A stretch of DNA of 64,000 nt. Origin: Thalassia testudinum. Lineage: Eukaryota > Streptophyta > Magnoliopsida > Alismatales > Hydrocharitaceae. Positions 22,272-33,433 of this stretch are shown in pieces. Below the pieces are notes generated by a model, which had not been told where the DNA came from, searched no databases, and worked only from the letters and a program-made list of their open reading frames with translations. Position 1 is the stretch's first letter, and every line of letters starts with the position of its first letter. Position numbers and translations under genes: made by a program. Where the stretch lies: the NCBI GenBank assembly GCA_037157565.1, contig JAZHRO010000019.1, forward strand, positions 22,631,001 through 22,695,000, read 5' to 3'.

Positions 22272-23898
22272 GCTCATTGCGCCTGACCGATGGCGTTAAA
22301 CTCAGCGCTTAACAGGAGGAAACCCATCATCTTTTTGAAAAAACATGAAACCCTTCTTAACACATCTTATGCAGAACTCATATTGCACCTTATGTTTCAT
22401 CCATTAGAATAGCCGACTCCACCTCTGGTACCCGCACCCGAGCTTCAAATCGTCTGCAACAGTTACCCCGACCCGTTCACCCACCCAAACCTGTTCTAAT
22501 GTACGTTCTACACTGAATTCGAACCCATGTAATTTACAAAGAGGACATTGCAAAACACAATGAGAATCATTTCACAAGAAAGGGTCTCATCAAAAAAATT
22601 ACATATTCCAAAAGCCAAAAAAATTTAAAAAAATTGAAAAAGAACAAAAAAATAAAGAAGGGAGGAAATTTTGAAAGATCATTTTGCATATGAATTTTGA
22701 AGAGAAAAAGGAGAGGGGATATAAACATCTAAAAAAAAGGGAGTACAATTTGAAAAGAAAAAAAATAGATAGTTATTAGTAAAAGATTAAGGAATCGACT
22801 TAGTTCCAGACCAAATCAAAAAAAAAAGAAAATGAAATACAAAAAGTGCTAAGAGACAAAAAGAGATTAGTATTAACGCTGATCTTAGGTTTCTTGGGCT
22901 GTGATTTTAGGCTTAAAAATTCAAGTATTCACTAAGATCTGGATAGTTTTCAAGAGGTTGGGGAAAATGCAAAGCTTAAGTATTAGGTTTAAGGCTTAGG
23001 GAGTATTCGGCCTCGTTAACTGACCTCTAGCTTGTGGGACTCGATAACCTAATCACCCCAATCCACACACAGTCTAGTTCGATGTCCTTAATTATCAAAA
23101 TCACGCAAATGCGTTAAATCTATTCTGAAAAAAAGCTACCTAGATTAGGAGCGGTTGATCAACACAACTTGATTTAGAAGAGTTCCCAACGCAGAGAGGA
23201 GAGAAATTTCCCTTGAAGATGCGTAATAACACATTGTCTCCTTGGTGCTTGTCTCCTAGGATATCTAAATATCCTACTAGGGGCACGTAAGCACCTTGTG
23301 CTGGTTCAGATGCCATGGGAGGCATTATCACGAAATGCCGATTGCCAGGGTCTGGATTTAGCTACAGAATGCCATGGGCGAGATTATCCCAAAATCTCAA
23401 AAGCCAGGGTTCTGGGGGTTGCCATGGGTGGTGCTATCTCAAAGCTTCGATTGCTAGGGACCTTGCGAGGATTGATGGTGGGAGCTGGGAATCTGATACA
23501 GATCGTGTTGTAAAGTTAATCTGAAACTAGAAATAAAGGAAGAAAAGAGAGAGAAAACTTTCCAAAAACAAAGAGAAAATCTTCTGTCTCTCTCTTAACA
23601 AAACACACTACAAATTGAAACTGGGCTAAAACATATATTACAAGCACAGGTGCTTTAACTGCGGAGTTCAATGAACCTTAGGTTAGTTCCTCTGGGCCTT
23701 AGAAACCTTCGCGACGGACCAAGGCTAGAGCTGGTTAGGTCTGGATCTTGGTTGGTACTTGAGTACCTCTAGGCTTACTATCAGCATTCTCACCTAATCT
23801 ACAAAAGAAAGCACACATCAGAGTTCTGAGCATAAAAAGGTATGGTCTATAATTAAAGTTAATTCCATGAGATTTTTCTAAGGGACTACCAAAAGCAA
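22272..23898 (+). other. C2 3' untranslated region (noncoding)
   Basis: It starts with the post-pol GGCGTTAAACTCAGCGC block, passes through an A-rich tract (about 22590-22870), and is colinear with the C3 3' UTR (41881-42397 plus 53650-54760). It carries a threefold degenerate repeat (23309-23463). No gene is supported. Confidence 0.8.
23309..23463 (+). repeat. Threefold degenerate repeat in C 3' UTR (C2 copy)
   Basis: Three consecutive units of about 45-55 bp each start GCCATGGG (about 23311, 23370 and 23420), continue with a TTATC- or CTATC-type block and a C(G/A)AAA-type block, and end near GCCAGGG. The same triplet is in C3 at about 54178-54333. Confidence 0.7.
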
Positions 23899-23910
23899 GG
23901 CATGGGGGTA
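23899..23910 (+). promoter_or_regulatory. C2 polypurine tract
   Basis: GGCATGGGGGTA directly abuts the LTR start TGATGGGAAC. The identical 12-mer precedes the C3 and D 3' LTRs. Confidence 0.85.
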
Positions 23911-26506
23911 TGATGGGAACACCATCATGAGCCATAACTAGCTCAATTTGATCGGATTAAGTTATTAAATGCTCCTACATAACTGCCAGAGGATTGCAAT
24001 TCATTGCATAATCATTTTGAGAAAGACAAGTAAACAGGGTTAAAACTGCAAATTTACCATCATATCTTGAATGCAGAATAACCATGAGTTTTTCCAAGGG
24101 TTAATTAAGGGTCAAATGATCCCAAAAGGTTAACAAGTGTGTTAGAACAGATAGAAAAGGGTTTTCACGTGTTTTGAGAATTAAATGACTTCTGAAATCC
24201 TAAAAATAGACCTACTTAATTAACTGAGGTTTTTGTCAGGATAAAATTCACCTAAACCCTCTACAATTCATAGAAAAATATTCTCAAGGGTTTGGTACCT
24301 TCAATTTGATCATTAGAACCTGTCTTGACCCAAAACAGAGTCTCAGACTAACATTTGCCATAATTTGGATTTTTGCATAAATTATCCAGTCAAACTTGGT
24401 CAAAACCAAAATCTAACTTCCCCATTGGATTCCTTAGGTCCAAATTAGGTTTGTAACAAATTTTGGGGCTAATCTGAGATCATCTTGACCTAGTTTGCAA
24501 TTTGGTCCTGTCTAATTCTTTTCTATCACACACATGCCCTTAACTTTCAAAATAATTACAAATAGGCCCCTAACTTTCTCATCATTTTCATAAATAGGTC
24601 CCCGCACCATTTTTGGAAGGTTAAACCTTCACCGTCGAGTTTCGAGCGAGGTTTTCTCGCTCAATTCTCAATCAATCTCTCCCAAAATAGATACGGGAAT
24701 TCCTTGGGAACTTACCTTCCATTTGAGCCATTCCTTAGGCTCTAAGTCTTTCCCAAAAGACCATGCAAACCTTTCAGAGGTTCGGGTATTCTATTTCGCA
24801 AAAACCTTCCGTGCTTGGAAGCTTCTTTCCAAGCTTGGAAGGGCTTCCTATGGCCTATAAAAGATCCCATGGTGCACGGCCAAGCTTTTTAGCAAGTTTT
24901 GGCATGCCAAATCACCCTATTCCCCCTCATCCGACCACCAAAAATCTTTGCTTCGGCGACCTCCTTGGATCCCCCTCCTCTGGTCATCCAACCATCACAT
25001 TGGACGGCCTAAGCTCTTCCTCTCTTTGATGCGACCTTCCCCAGCCAAAGGGAGGGCCTTCCTCCGTCTGAGTCATCATTGCTGCCTCGCCGCTTCTTCC
25101 TCCTTCTCCGACTCCGATCGACCAACACCGGAGCCCTCCGCCTCTCAACTGCATCCTTAAGTCACTCTATCGCTCATTCTATTTCACTCTCCCACACTCG
25201 CAACACATGCACGACCACCGCTTCTCCCTCAACACCGTCATCTTCTCCGCCTTCGGCAACGCCTACTCACCGCCACACTGCTCGAAACTCGCTGCTACCA
25301 CCCCCATCAGCTCAGCCATGCTCCACTCAACAAAAGTCCTCTACCAATTCACCCTATCTACCACTCTACGACTCCACTAAACTCCACTCTCACCGCACTG
25401 CGATCTTGAGGTCGTCTGACCTCTTCACTCACTCCCGCTCACCACCAAGGCCACCATCACGTTCGTTGTCCTCAGATGATCCTCCTGAGCATATTTGATG
25501 TGGCCATGAGGCCCTTTTCATGCTTACAGGTCTACCACCGAAGCTCCGCCACCGCCCTGGCTACACCGACCATGCCTTCAATCCTCCGACCACGTTCGCT
25601 CCAGGTTGCTACCCTATTTCATGCGAACTGGTCTCAGGACCTTTCCCAGGTCCTCGACTGGGACCATCAGCATCCGTTGTTGTGCCAATTTGAAACTTCT
25701 TCACTGCATCTGCGAACGCGCGAAGAAGGGTGCGGCTTTAGTCCCACCTTGGTAGCTGACGAAGCGCTGCACGGAGATAAATTGAATTTGTGCTATAGGC
25801 CATTCACCTCAGTAGCACGGGGTGAGGTCCCATCGAACGTGCCCATGCACGCCCTTGCCCACACTCACGCCCCATGGGTCTGGGCTTGATCCAATTACCC
25901 GTATACACTGGTTTGTTCTGGTTTGCTAGTTCTGAGAGAGAAAGAAGAGAAAAAGAGAGGAGAGGGGGGGTTTTTCTCTACCGCCCTCCTCTTGACTCTT
26001 GTGAGATCTGAAGAGGCCTTTGCCTCTGCTGGGGTGCTATGTCCAGTGCTGCACCTTCTCTGAAGCTAAGGGAAGAAGAAGAGAAGAAGCCTCTCCCTGA
26101 GGCTTGAAGAAGAAAGAGGAAGAGGCCTTTGCCTCTATTCAAGCATCTAAGCCTATTCTGATATCTGATACCTTGGTTCTAATTGGTTAATTTGAGTTGT
26201 GCTTGGTTTATCTGATCTGTTACTTTGAGTAGCTTAAGCTTAACATTGTAAGGTAATTTGGTGATTCAAATCACCATTTTGCCCTCTCTTCTTTTTGCAT
26301 TATTAACATTGGATTTCATTTATATATCTTTATTGATTGCAAATTCTTATATCTTTAATTGTGATCTTTAGTTTTAAATTGCCATATTGCTCCTTGTGTT
26401 TGACCTTAGACTTCAAATTCGAGTAATAAATTGTATTTGTTTTTCACGATGATTCGACTTATACTGCAATGTGACGATTGTAAAATCTATTTTAGAGTGA
26501 CTAACA
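23911..26506 (+). mobile_element. C2 3' LTR (B-type)
   Basis: This 2596-bp LTR starts TGATGGGAACACC after the polypurine tract and ends CTAACA at 26506. It is colinear with the other B LTRs, with a TATA-like CTATAAAAG near 24850, a USE-like module at 25741-25825 and a T run at 25971. The five bases after it are ATACT. The matching left duplication should lie left of the window, because the whole C tandem would share it. Confidence 0.9.
25741..25825 (+). promoter_or_regulatory. USE-like motif, TATA-like box and hairpin in C2 3' LTR
   Basis: GTCCCACCTTG is at 25741-25751. ATAAAT starts at 25777, 26 positions after the end of the motif. The stem TCACC (25804-25808) with GGTGA (25821-25825) follows. 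Compared with the solo LTR, the base pair next to ACC is C-G instead of G-C, a compensatory change. Confidence 0.5.
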
Positions 26507-27686
26507 ATACTACCAGCTTGAATTTTTGAATTATAGTGATAAAAAAAAGAAAAAAAAAGAAAGAATTGGGAAAAGAAAAACTTAGACATGAGAAGCTTGT
26601 CAACTGTAGGAAATAATACGTTAAGGAATTGAACACTTATACTCTTCAGGTCATCATACTTAATCAGCTCAGGTGTCCACTATAATATGGATTTACTCTC
26701 GAGTCCTCGCCACCTCAATTTATATTAATCTGATCAATAAAGTAGGGTGATAAGTATACGACTTATCAACCCACCCTCTGATTCAGGGGGACTTTTAGTC
26801 TAAGCATCTGCACACATTTTGCACTGACTCACTCCTCGACGATTCTAACAAAAATTGGGTCGCTAATGAACCTTCTAGGGTGGTATGGCTGGCAAGTTAT
26901 CGTGGGTAACAGCCCATTGGTCGGTTGTCCAGTACCTAGCCACATGACCATTTCCTTTTACTATTGCCTTTAGGTAAATCTTAGATCAGGAAAGCCACCT
27001 ACAAAAAAAAAAAAAGGAAATAAGCCACACTTCACCGCACGAGCATGGCTGGCAAGTTGTCGTGGGTAACAGCCCATTGGTCGTTTGTCTAGATCTCACC
27101 TCCCAAAACGCACAAGAAAATTCCAAAACACTAAAGGAAGAAGCGGGAAAGTAGAACAATTCAGGGAGATATACATTGGAAACAACCTTATGTTGACCCC
27201 ATACAAAATAAAAGTAGGGAGAAATCTACCGGTCGGACAGATACGTCTTTAGGCAACATCATTTTTTCAGGCTACCTAAGGGTATAGAAATCTGAAGTCT
27301 GTTTTAATTACCGTCGAGTGAGTCAATCATAATTTTCACACTAAGATGCTCAGCACTTAAAGTTTTTTTTTGAGTTATGGGTGGGTTGGGTAGTCGTAAA
27401 AGGTTACCCAGACACTCAACTCCAAAAATCCTTAAAAATTAGAAAAGATGAAAAAGAAAATATATATATATGCAAATATGTGTGCTTAAATTTAAAGCAA
27501 GGACTTGAGCGGTCTGCATTTTGGAAAACACCCAAGCACTATTTAGTCTCTGTAAATTAGGATCTTAGTATAAATTCCCTCCTATTGACAAGTAACACAT
27601 GCTTAAGCAATCGATTCTTAATTCTAGCTGAAAAAAACATTTAGGATAACCTTGCTAGGGACTAACAAGGGATGAGCCTGGGGGTA
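26507..27686 (+). other. 3' UTR and polypurine tract of element E (A-related)
   Basis: This plus-strand sequence is colinear with the reverse complement of the A1 3' UTR (9921-10900), including the hundred-odd bases ending in the GGGGAGATATACA-type block. It ends with the tract AGCCTGGGGGTA at 27675-27686, directly before an LTR. The C1/C2 tandem lies inside this UTR, so the rest of E should be left of the window. No gene is supported. Confidence 0.75.
26884..27090 (+). repeat. Direct repeat of a 45-bp block in E 3' UTR
   Basis: TATGGCTGGCAAGTTATCGT (26884 on) and CATGGCTGGCAAGTTGTCGT (27044 on) each continue with GGGTAACAGCCCATTGGTCG. The two copies are about 160 bp apart. A1 has the same pair on the minus strand (about 10466-10520 and 10650-10715). 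Confidence 0.8.
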
Positions 27687-28910
27687 TGATGACTCCACAT
27701 CTAACGGTGATAATTCTATCAACTAGAGTCAATCTCAAGAGTATTTGGGCATTAATGATGTATCATAATAGGCTTGATAACATAGCATGCATGTTGTGTT
27801 AAGATTGCTTGTAATTCATGTTTAACGACCATGTGTACAAGAGTGTATTAAAATAGGTCTTAGGTGAGCAATCGAACCTTACGGATGCATCCAGATCGAC
27901 GAATGGAGTCCAACGAACTCAAAATCACCTCAATCTGACCTTCATAGCTCCCACAACAAGCTCAGGAAGTTCTGGCCATGTGTCGCACATCTATGCGCTC
28001 GCAACCACCGCCCTCTCTCCAACATGCCTTCATCAGGCAATCTCAGCCATCCATTCTCCATCCAACAACCAAGATGTCTCCGCGCTCTTCGCAACAAAAA
28101 TGTCTACGCGACCATCCACGCCCGCAGCGTGGCGGAGAGAGCCTCAACCCGTGCACGCAAGATGCACGTTGAGCCTTGGTGAGGCTCAAATAAGCAGCAG
28201 AGGACGCACATGGTCAAAATTGAACTGCTAATCGACGATCGAGCAGTCGAGAGGTGCGCTACGCGGTGCACTCTCCCGCATCCATCGCGGACGACTCTGA
28301 TGACGCGTGCCCTAAGGACGCTTGAGGGGCGATCTGAATGCACATTCACGTGCGATCTAGACCGTTGATCGTCGATCGGACAACTTTGATCCAGCACACA
28401 TGGATCATGCGCGAGGAGAAGCACGCACGCACATGATGGACCGACGAGACAAGGCCTTCACCGATGCTTTTGGAATGGTTTTAGCGACATTCTGGACATC
28501 GCTAAAGCCTCTACCTGATTTAGAAACCCTTCCTTCTCTATAAAAACCCCCACACCCACTCCATTTAGGAGAATCCCTTCCTAGCTTCTCCTTAGATCTA
28601 CCTAGCACGCCTTTCACACTCTCTCGGAGTTGCAGAGCCATCAATGGAAGCCCATCCACCGCCGTGACTGCCTTCCTCTCCATTGTGCACCTCTCTACCC
28701 TAATTTAATCCATATGTGTTTTAAAGATTTCCTTTAGCATTGTACTTGTGAAACAATTTTACATATGCAATATATATTTCCATTTGTTCCACCATTTCAT
28801 GTTTCATGCATGCACAAGTAATCACCATGCTATAATCTCAAGTCTCTAGACCTACTCTCTCTCTCTCTCTCGTTTTCTCACAAGCAAACAAAGCAAAGAT
28901 TTTTGTGACA
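27687..28910 (+). mobile_element. E 3' LTR (diverged A-type, incomplete)
   Basis: It starts TGATGACTCC right after the polypurine tract and keeps the order of the A LTR: the GATCGACGAATGGAGTCCAA-type block, the tRNA-like module (28121-28178), TTTAGCGACA and TCGCTAAAG as a weak inverted repeat (about 28476-28506), CTATAAAAACCCC (about 28540) and a CT run (28855-28872). The A-type 3' end (GTGTTCGACC...) is absent, and the LTR stops near 28910. Confidence 0.7.
28121..28178 (+). other. tRNA-like module in E LTR (diverged)
   Basis: GCAGCGTGGCGGAGAGAGC (A-box/D-arm-like) is followed by GCACGTTGAGCC (weak B-box). The flanking GACCATCC is shared with the second A element (61896-61903), so the module is homologous rather than coincidental. 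Confidence 0.4.
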
Positions 28911-30430
28911 CCCTAAAGTGACAAACTAATCTGATTTCACGCCTCCTCATGTTCGACACTTGGACTCACCTAATCCAAATCTTCATTTAAAATTGATGTT
29001 GCAAACACATGCTATAATGACGGATTTAACTTAATTTCGATGACCTCACCCCTTTGGTGAAGAACACCTTGGCTTGGTCCAAGGTAGAAGTGAGAAGAAG
29101 GACCAAGGAAGCACAGGATGGCTTCCTTAATCTTCTCTCCACTCCTCCTTTGGATGTTTATGTAGGGATTTATAGGTAGGAATATTAATGTAACCAAGGG
29201 TGATTTTTTTGGTGGTAGAAAGGGGTTTTATATAGGAATGAAAGGAAGGGTGGTTGGCATGGAGATTGGATGGCTAGGCTTAGGTTAGATAGGTGTTTAA
29301 TGGATCCTATGGTAGAGGAATGTTAGTGCCACCAAAGGGGTGTAATTGGTGGTGGTTATGGGTGTAAGGGTGTGTATTTGTGGTGCCAAAATGAGGGTCT
29401 TCAAGAAGGGATTCTTGGTAGCAAAAAGCAAGGGCTAAGATCGCTTAGGTGATGATGTGTAAGGTGGAGATGTAGGGGATCTTTGGAGGGATGGTTGAGG
29501 GGTAGTTATAGGTGGTATTTGGCGCCAACTCTTGGTGGCTTGTGGTGGTGGTGATGGGGTGAAGAGGCACCTCTTTTTGGCATCAAGGTGAAGGGATGCA
29601 AGGGAGGTGGTGTTGGCACCAAAAGTAGGAGGATGTAGGTGATTGCCTTAGATGGTGTTTAGGGTTAGGTGGATGGCCATGAGTAGGAAGCTTAGGTGGA
29701 GATAAGCTTAGCTAGCTTAACTAGTAGATGAGTAGAGGATGAGCTAGGGTTTTGTTGGAGGAGCTACTCTGAGTCTTCATGGAGCTTCCTAGAGTTGACT
29801 ACTGTTGAAAGAGAGGTGCCAATGGACTCAATAGCTAGCTTAGCTCTGCTAGTAGCTAAGCTAAGCTAAATTGAGTTGGCTTCTTCTGATTTGGAGCTAA
29901 GGTGAGCTAGAGTTGATCTTCTCGAAGATTTCCTAGCTAGCTAGGTTAGGTCTAGTAGCTAAGCTCAATTGAGTTGAGTTAGGTTAAGTCTTTGGGAGCT
30001 AGAATTGAGCTGACCCGAGCAGATTGAGGACACTTCAGCTAACCAAGCTTAGCTAATTGATGAGTACTAGCTAGGCTTGATCAAGTAGAGCTGCCATAAG
30101 CTAAGTGGACCTGGAATAAGTTGGATCTAGCTATATTGAGCTGAGTTGAGCTGGAATCCAATTGAGGTAAGTTGGAATGAGCTGAGATCCAACTGAAATG
30201 AGCTCTATCTTCATCTTCTACCTTCTACATTGCCAGGTTTTACGTGATTTCCACTGTGTGATCATCCCTAATAATGATAAGAAGCATATAAAATCAAAAG
30301 CTAAAGGAAAATAATGCAATACATGTCTAAACTATATGAATGGCTAAACATAGTTCCCAAACCAAATTGTAATGTGAAAAGCCTAAGAGCTAGATGTGTT
30401 CTAAGGCAAAAAAGTGATAATAAGCTGGTG
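28911..30430. other. Unassigned low-complexity region, possibly a minus-strand LTR
   Basis: I see no gene here. It starts TGTGACACCCT, a plausible LTR terminus (many Gypsy LTRs begin TGTAACACCC or similar). Read on the minus strand it has TATATAAAACCCC (near 29230) and CCTATAAATCCC (near 29180). 29700-30220 is a degenerate array of AGCTAAGCT and GAGCTGAGTT words. No convincing target duplication was found, so the LTR reading is tentative. Confidence 0.4.
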
Positions 30431-30583
30431 TTTATCACCACACATCATGCATCGTGTGGCTGATCACATGTGAAGGCCGTGCTTGGAATCTGTAAGGTGC
30501 AGACGTGGCTCAATGAGGGTCGCTCAATCGCTATCGAGTGAAAAAATTTTAATCTCAGGAGTGCTTGAGGGAGGGCTGTGGTG

Positions 30584-30640
30584 CGTTTCGAACCCGCGAT
30601 CGCTTCATTGAGAATAGCCAACCCATGCCACCGCACTGAG
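30584..30640 (-). other. tRNA-like sequence (tRNA relic) in A-like LTR
   Basis: On the minus strand GTGCGGTGGCATGGGTTGG leads to the B box GGTTCGAAACG (30594-30584), which matches the first nine positions of GGTTCGANNCC. GTGCG at the 5' side can pair with CGCAC just after the B box, like an acceptor stem. The anticodon-arm region does not fold well, so it is a relic or SINE-derived piece, not a working tRNA gene. Confidence 0.5.
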
Positions 30641-30723
30641 GTACTGGAAGCGAGATCTCGGTCGTTGGATCTCGATCAAACAGTTGAGATCACACTTTAA
30701 CAATTCACACTTTAGCCGTAACC

Positions 30724-30728
30724 GTTGA
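30724..30728. repeat. Target site duplication of the solo B LTR (left copy GTTGA)
   Basis: GTTGA precedes TGATGGTAAC at 30729, and GTTGA follows CTACAGCA at 58560-58564. This exact 5-bp duplication, 27.8 kb apart, links the two halves of the solo LTR and the A-like LTR around it. Confidence 0.9.
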
Positions 30729-32416
30729 TGATGGTAACACCATCATGAGCCATAACTAGCTATATTTAGTCAGGATTAATTGACAAATGCTCCTACATAG
30801 TCTCCTAAGAGCCGTAATTCCATGCAAATCCATTCTGAGAGAAGAACATTAAATCAAGGTTAATTCTACAGTTTTACATCACATCATGAAAGCAGAGTAA
30901 CCACACGATTTTACAAGGGTTAATCTAAGGCCAAATGAACATTAAATTCTAATAAGCGGGTCCACACAGACAAAAATAGGATTTCACACGTTTCGAGAAT
31001 TAAATCAACACCTGAAACCCAAATTTCAAACCTGCTTGAATTATAGAGGTTCTAGTCAAGATAAAATTCATTTAAACCTCCTAAAATTCATATAAAAATA
31101 TTCCTTGAGGTTTGGTACCCTTGGTTTGATCATCTGAACCTATTTTGACTATGAATAGAGTCACAGATAGATTTCTACCCTAATTTGAATTTCTATGCAA
31201 ATTGCTTAGTCAAATTTGATCAAAATTGAATTCTGACTTCACCGTCAGATTCGTTGGATCAAAATTAGGTTTGTACCAAAATTTGGATCCAATTAGAGTC
31301 CATTTAAACTCTATTTCCTTCAAACAAGCCCCTAACTTTCAAAAATCTTTACAAATGGGTCCCTAACTTTGTCATCTTCCTTGTGAATCTGCCCCTGCCG
31401 CCATTAGAGGTCAACAGACCTCCAGGCTCACTTTGACAACACCTAAACCTATTCAAATCATCATCAAATCCCACCAAATTTGGTAAGATTGATGTTCACA
31501 CTGTGAGAAATTGTTTGGACTTGATTTAGGACTCAGATCTTGCACGATAAGCTCGTGCGAATGCACAAGATGTATGGGTGTTTCTCCTTCAACCTCAAGC
31601 CTTGTAGAAGCCCTTTCCTTGTCCAGAGCTTGCTCAGAAGATCTATATAAAGCTCCAGAACTTGATATCGTGCTCCTTAGCTCGGTTTGGCTGCACTTCT
31701 TCACAAATTCTCCTTCTTCGACCACCACCATCACAGCTCCGGTGATGTCTTCTTCTCTGACTTCCTCGCCCACTGACACATACCATAGGCAGTAGAATTG
31801 CCTTCCTCTTCTTCCTCCACCTCGTTAATCACAGCAAGAGCTCCCAGGCCCCTGTCTTCCTCGTTGTTCCTTCATCGGAGGCTTCACCCTCACCGGCACT
31901 GGCCAATCAAAGCCAGTGCCTCCCTCGCCCCCTTCGCCCTTAATTAGGTCCTAAATCTCTCTCCCTCTCTCTCCCTAGTTTAGATTAGGGTCTTCTACAT
32001 CTCAAACACACCACCAATTGCCTTCCTCCCCCTTCGTCTTCTCCTCTGGCATAACTCCAATGAGCTTGCCACACCACCATAGACACCCATTCACCCCGCT
32101 ACCACTCCCATAAGCATCGCCGCAGAGCCACCCTCAAAGGCCCTGAAGAAATTTCACCAATCACTTACCCCTTTGCCCCATCGAACAACCCATCGTCCGA
32201 CCTTCATCTTTAACTTCGGCTAGTTGATATACACCTCCTTACACCTCACAAACACCACCATCACCTTCTCCACCACTTGGCAAAGCTTTGGAGCATTTTA
32301 ACTGAGGCTTTTCTGCCCGTATTCATCATTTCAGGTCTTCCTCGGAGCACCGTCACTGCCACCATCTTCTCTGGTTCTGTCCGCAATTCTCCGACTATCA
32401 ACCACCTAGCAGCTGC
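30729..32416 (+). mobile_element. Solo B-type LTR, left half
   Basis: It starts TGATGGTAACACCATCATGA and is colinear with the B LTRs through CTATATAAAG (about 31643) to a point just before the TTGCTACCCT block of the C2 LTR. There C3 is inserted. The right half is 57537-58559. The joined length is 2711 bp, full size, with no internal region attached and a matching duplication, so this is a solo LTR left by LTR-LTR recombination. Confidence 0.88.
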
Positions 32417-33424
32417 TGATGGGAATACCATCGTGAGCTATAACTAGCTCATTTTGACCCAGTTGAGAGAATAAATGCTCCTACATAACCAACTGAAGGT
32501 CCTAATTCACTACATAACCTTTCTGAGAATGAAACAAGAAACTAGGGGTAAAACTGCAATTTTACCAATGAAATACAACAACAGGTTTTCTCAAGGGCTA
32601 AAAAAAGTTTGAAGGGTCATAATAAGATAATAAGTGGGTTGGATCAGACAGAAAAGGGTTTATGTGTATCCTATAAATTAAATAACTTCTTAAAACCCTA
32701 AAACAGACCCACTTGATTAACCAAGGCTTTGGTTAGGATAAAATTCTCCTAAACCCTCTAAAAATCATATAAAAATATTCTCTATGGTTTAGAACCTTTA
32801 ATTTGGCCATTAGAACCCATCTTGACCTAGAATGGGGTCTCAGACAGATATTTGCCATAAATTGGGTTTTTCTATAAACTTCATATCCAAACGTGGTCAA
32901 ACCCAAAATTCAACTTTACCATTGGATTCCTTAGGTCCAAATTAGGTTTGTACCAAAATTTGGATCTAAGGGGAAATCATCTTGACCTAATTTGCAAATA
33001 GGTCCAACCTGATTGCATCTCTACCCCTAACTTTCAAAAACCCTTACAAACAGCCCCTAGCTTCTTCATCATTTTTGCAATTAGGTCCCTCCACCATTAA
33101 AGCGGAGGAATCCTACTCCGGTGAGCTTTGGAAGGAGAGTTCTCCCTGATTGCTCAAAGGATCTCCAAAATTGGAAGGGAGATTCTATGAGAAAATCCCT
33201 TTGGAAGGAGAGTTCTCCCTGATTGCTTAAAGGATCTCCTCCAAAATTGGAAGGGAGATTCTATGAGAAAATCCCTCCAATCTGAACCCGGTTTGATGCC
33301 CTAATTGTTTCCTAATATCCCATGCGAATGTATGAGAGATTTAGGTCTCTTAAAGCTTCCAACTCCGACGACCCTGCCTTACTTGGAAGCTTGGTTTCAA
33401 GCATAAATCCCTCTCCAAATGACC

Positions 33425-33433
33425 TATAAAAGG
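33425..33433 (+). promoter_or_regulatory. TATA box of C3 5' LTR
   Basis: TATAAAAGG is followed by AGCCCC. It is colinear with 4984-4992 and with about 55708 in the 3' LTR. It is the likely Pol II core promoter for the genomic RNA. Confidence 0.65.

Larger units (their letters stand above)
30431..30728 (-). mobile_element. A-like LTR fragment, left half
   Basis: It resembles the A LTR read on the minus strand, with the tRNA-like module (30584-30640) followed on the plus strand by TCGTTGGATCTCGATCAAAC, the counterpart of the CCGTTAGATCTTTATCCAAC block in A1. It is interrupted by the solo B LTR after GTTGA (30724-30728) and continues at 58565. The left limit is uncertain. Confidence 0.6.

Noticed and set aside
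23309..23463. CRISPR-like array of three spaced repeats
   Set aside because: The units are degenerate and directly adjacent, lie inside a retrotransposon UTR of a plant, and recur in another element copy.
30584..30640. Functional tRNA gene
   Set aside because: It has box motifs and partial acceptor pairing, but no good anticodon arm. It sits inside an LTR at a position shared with other decayed copies.
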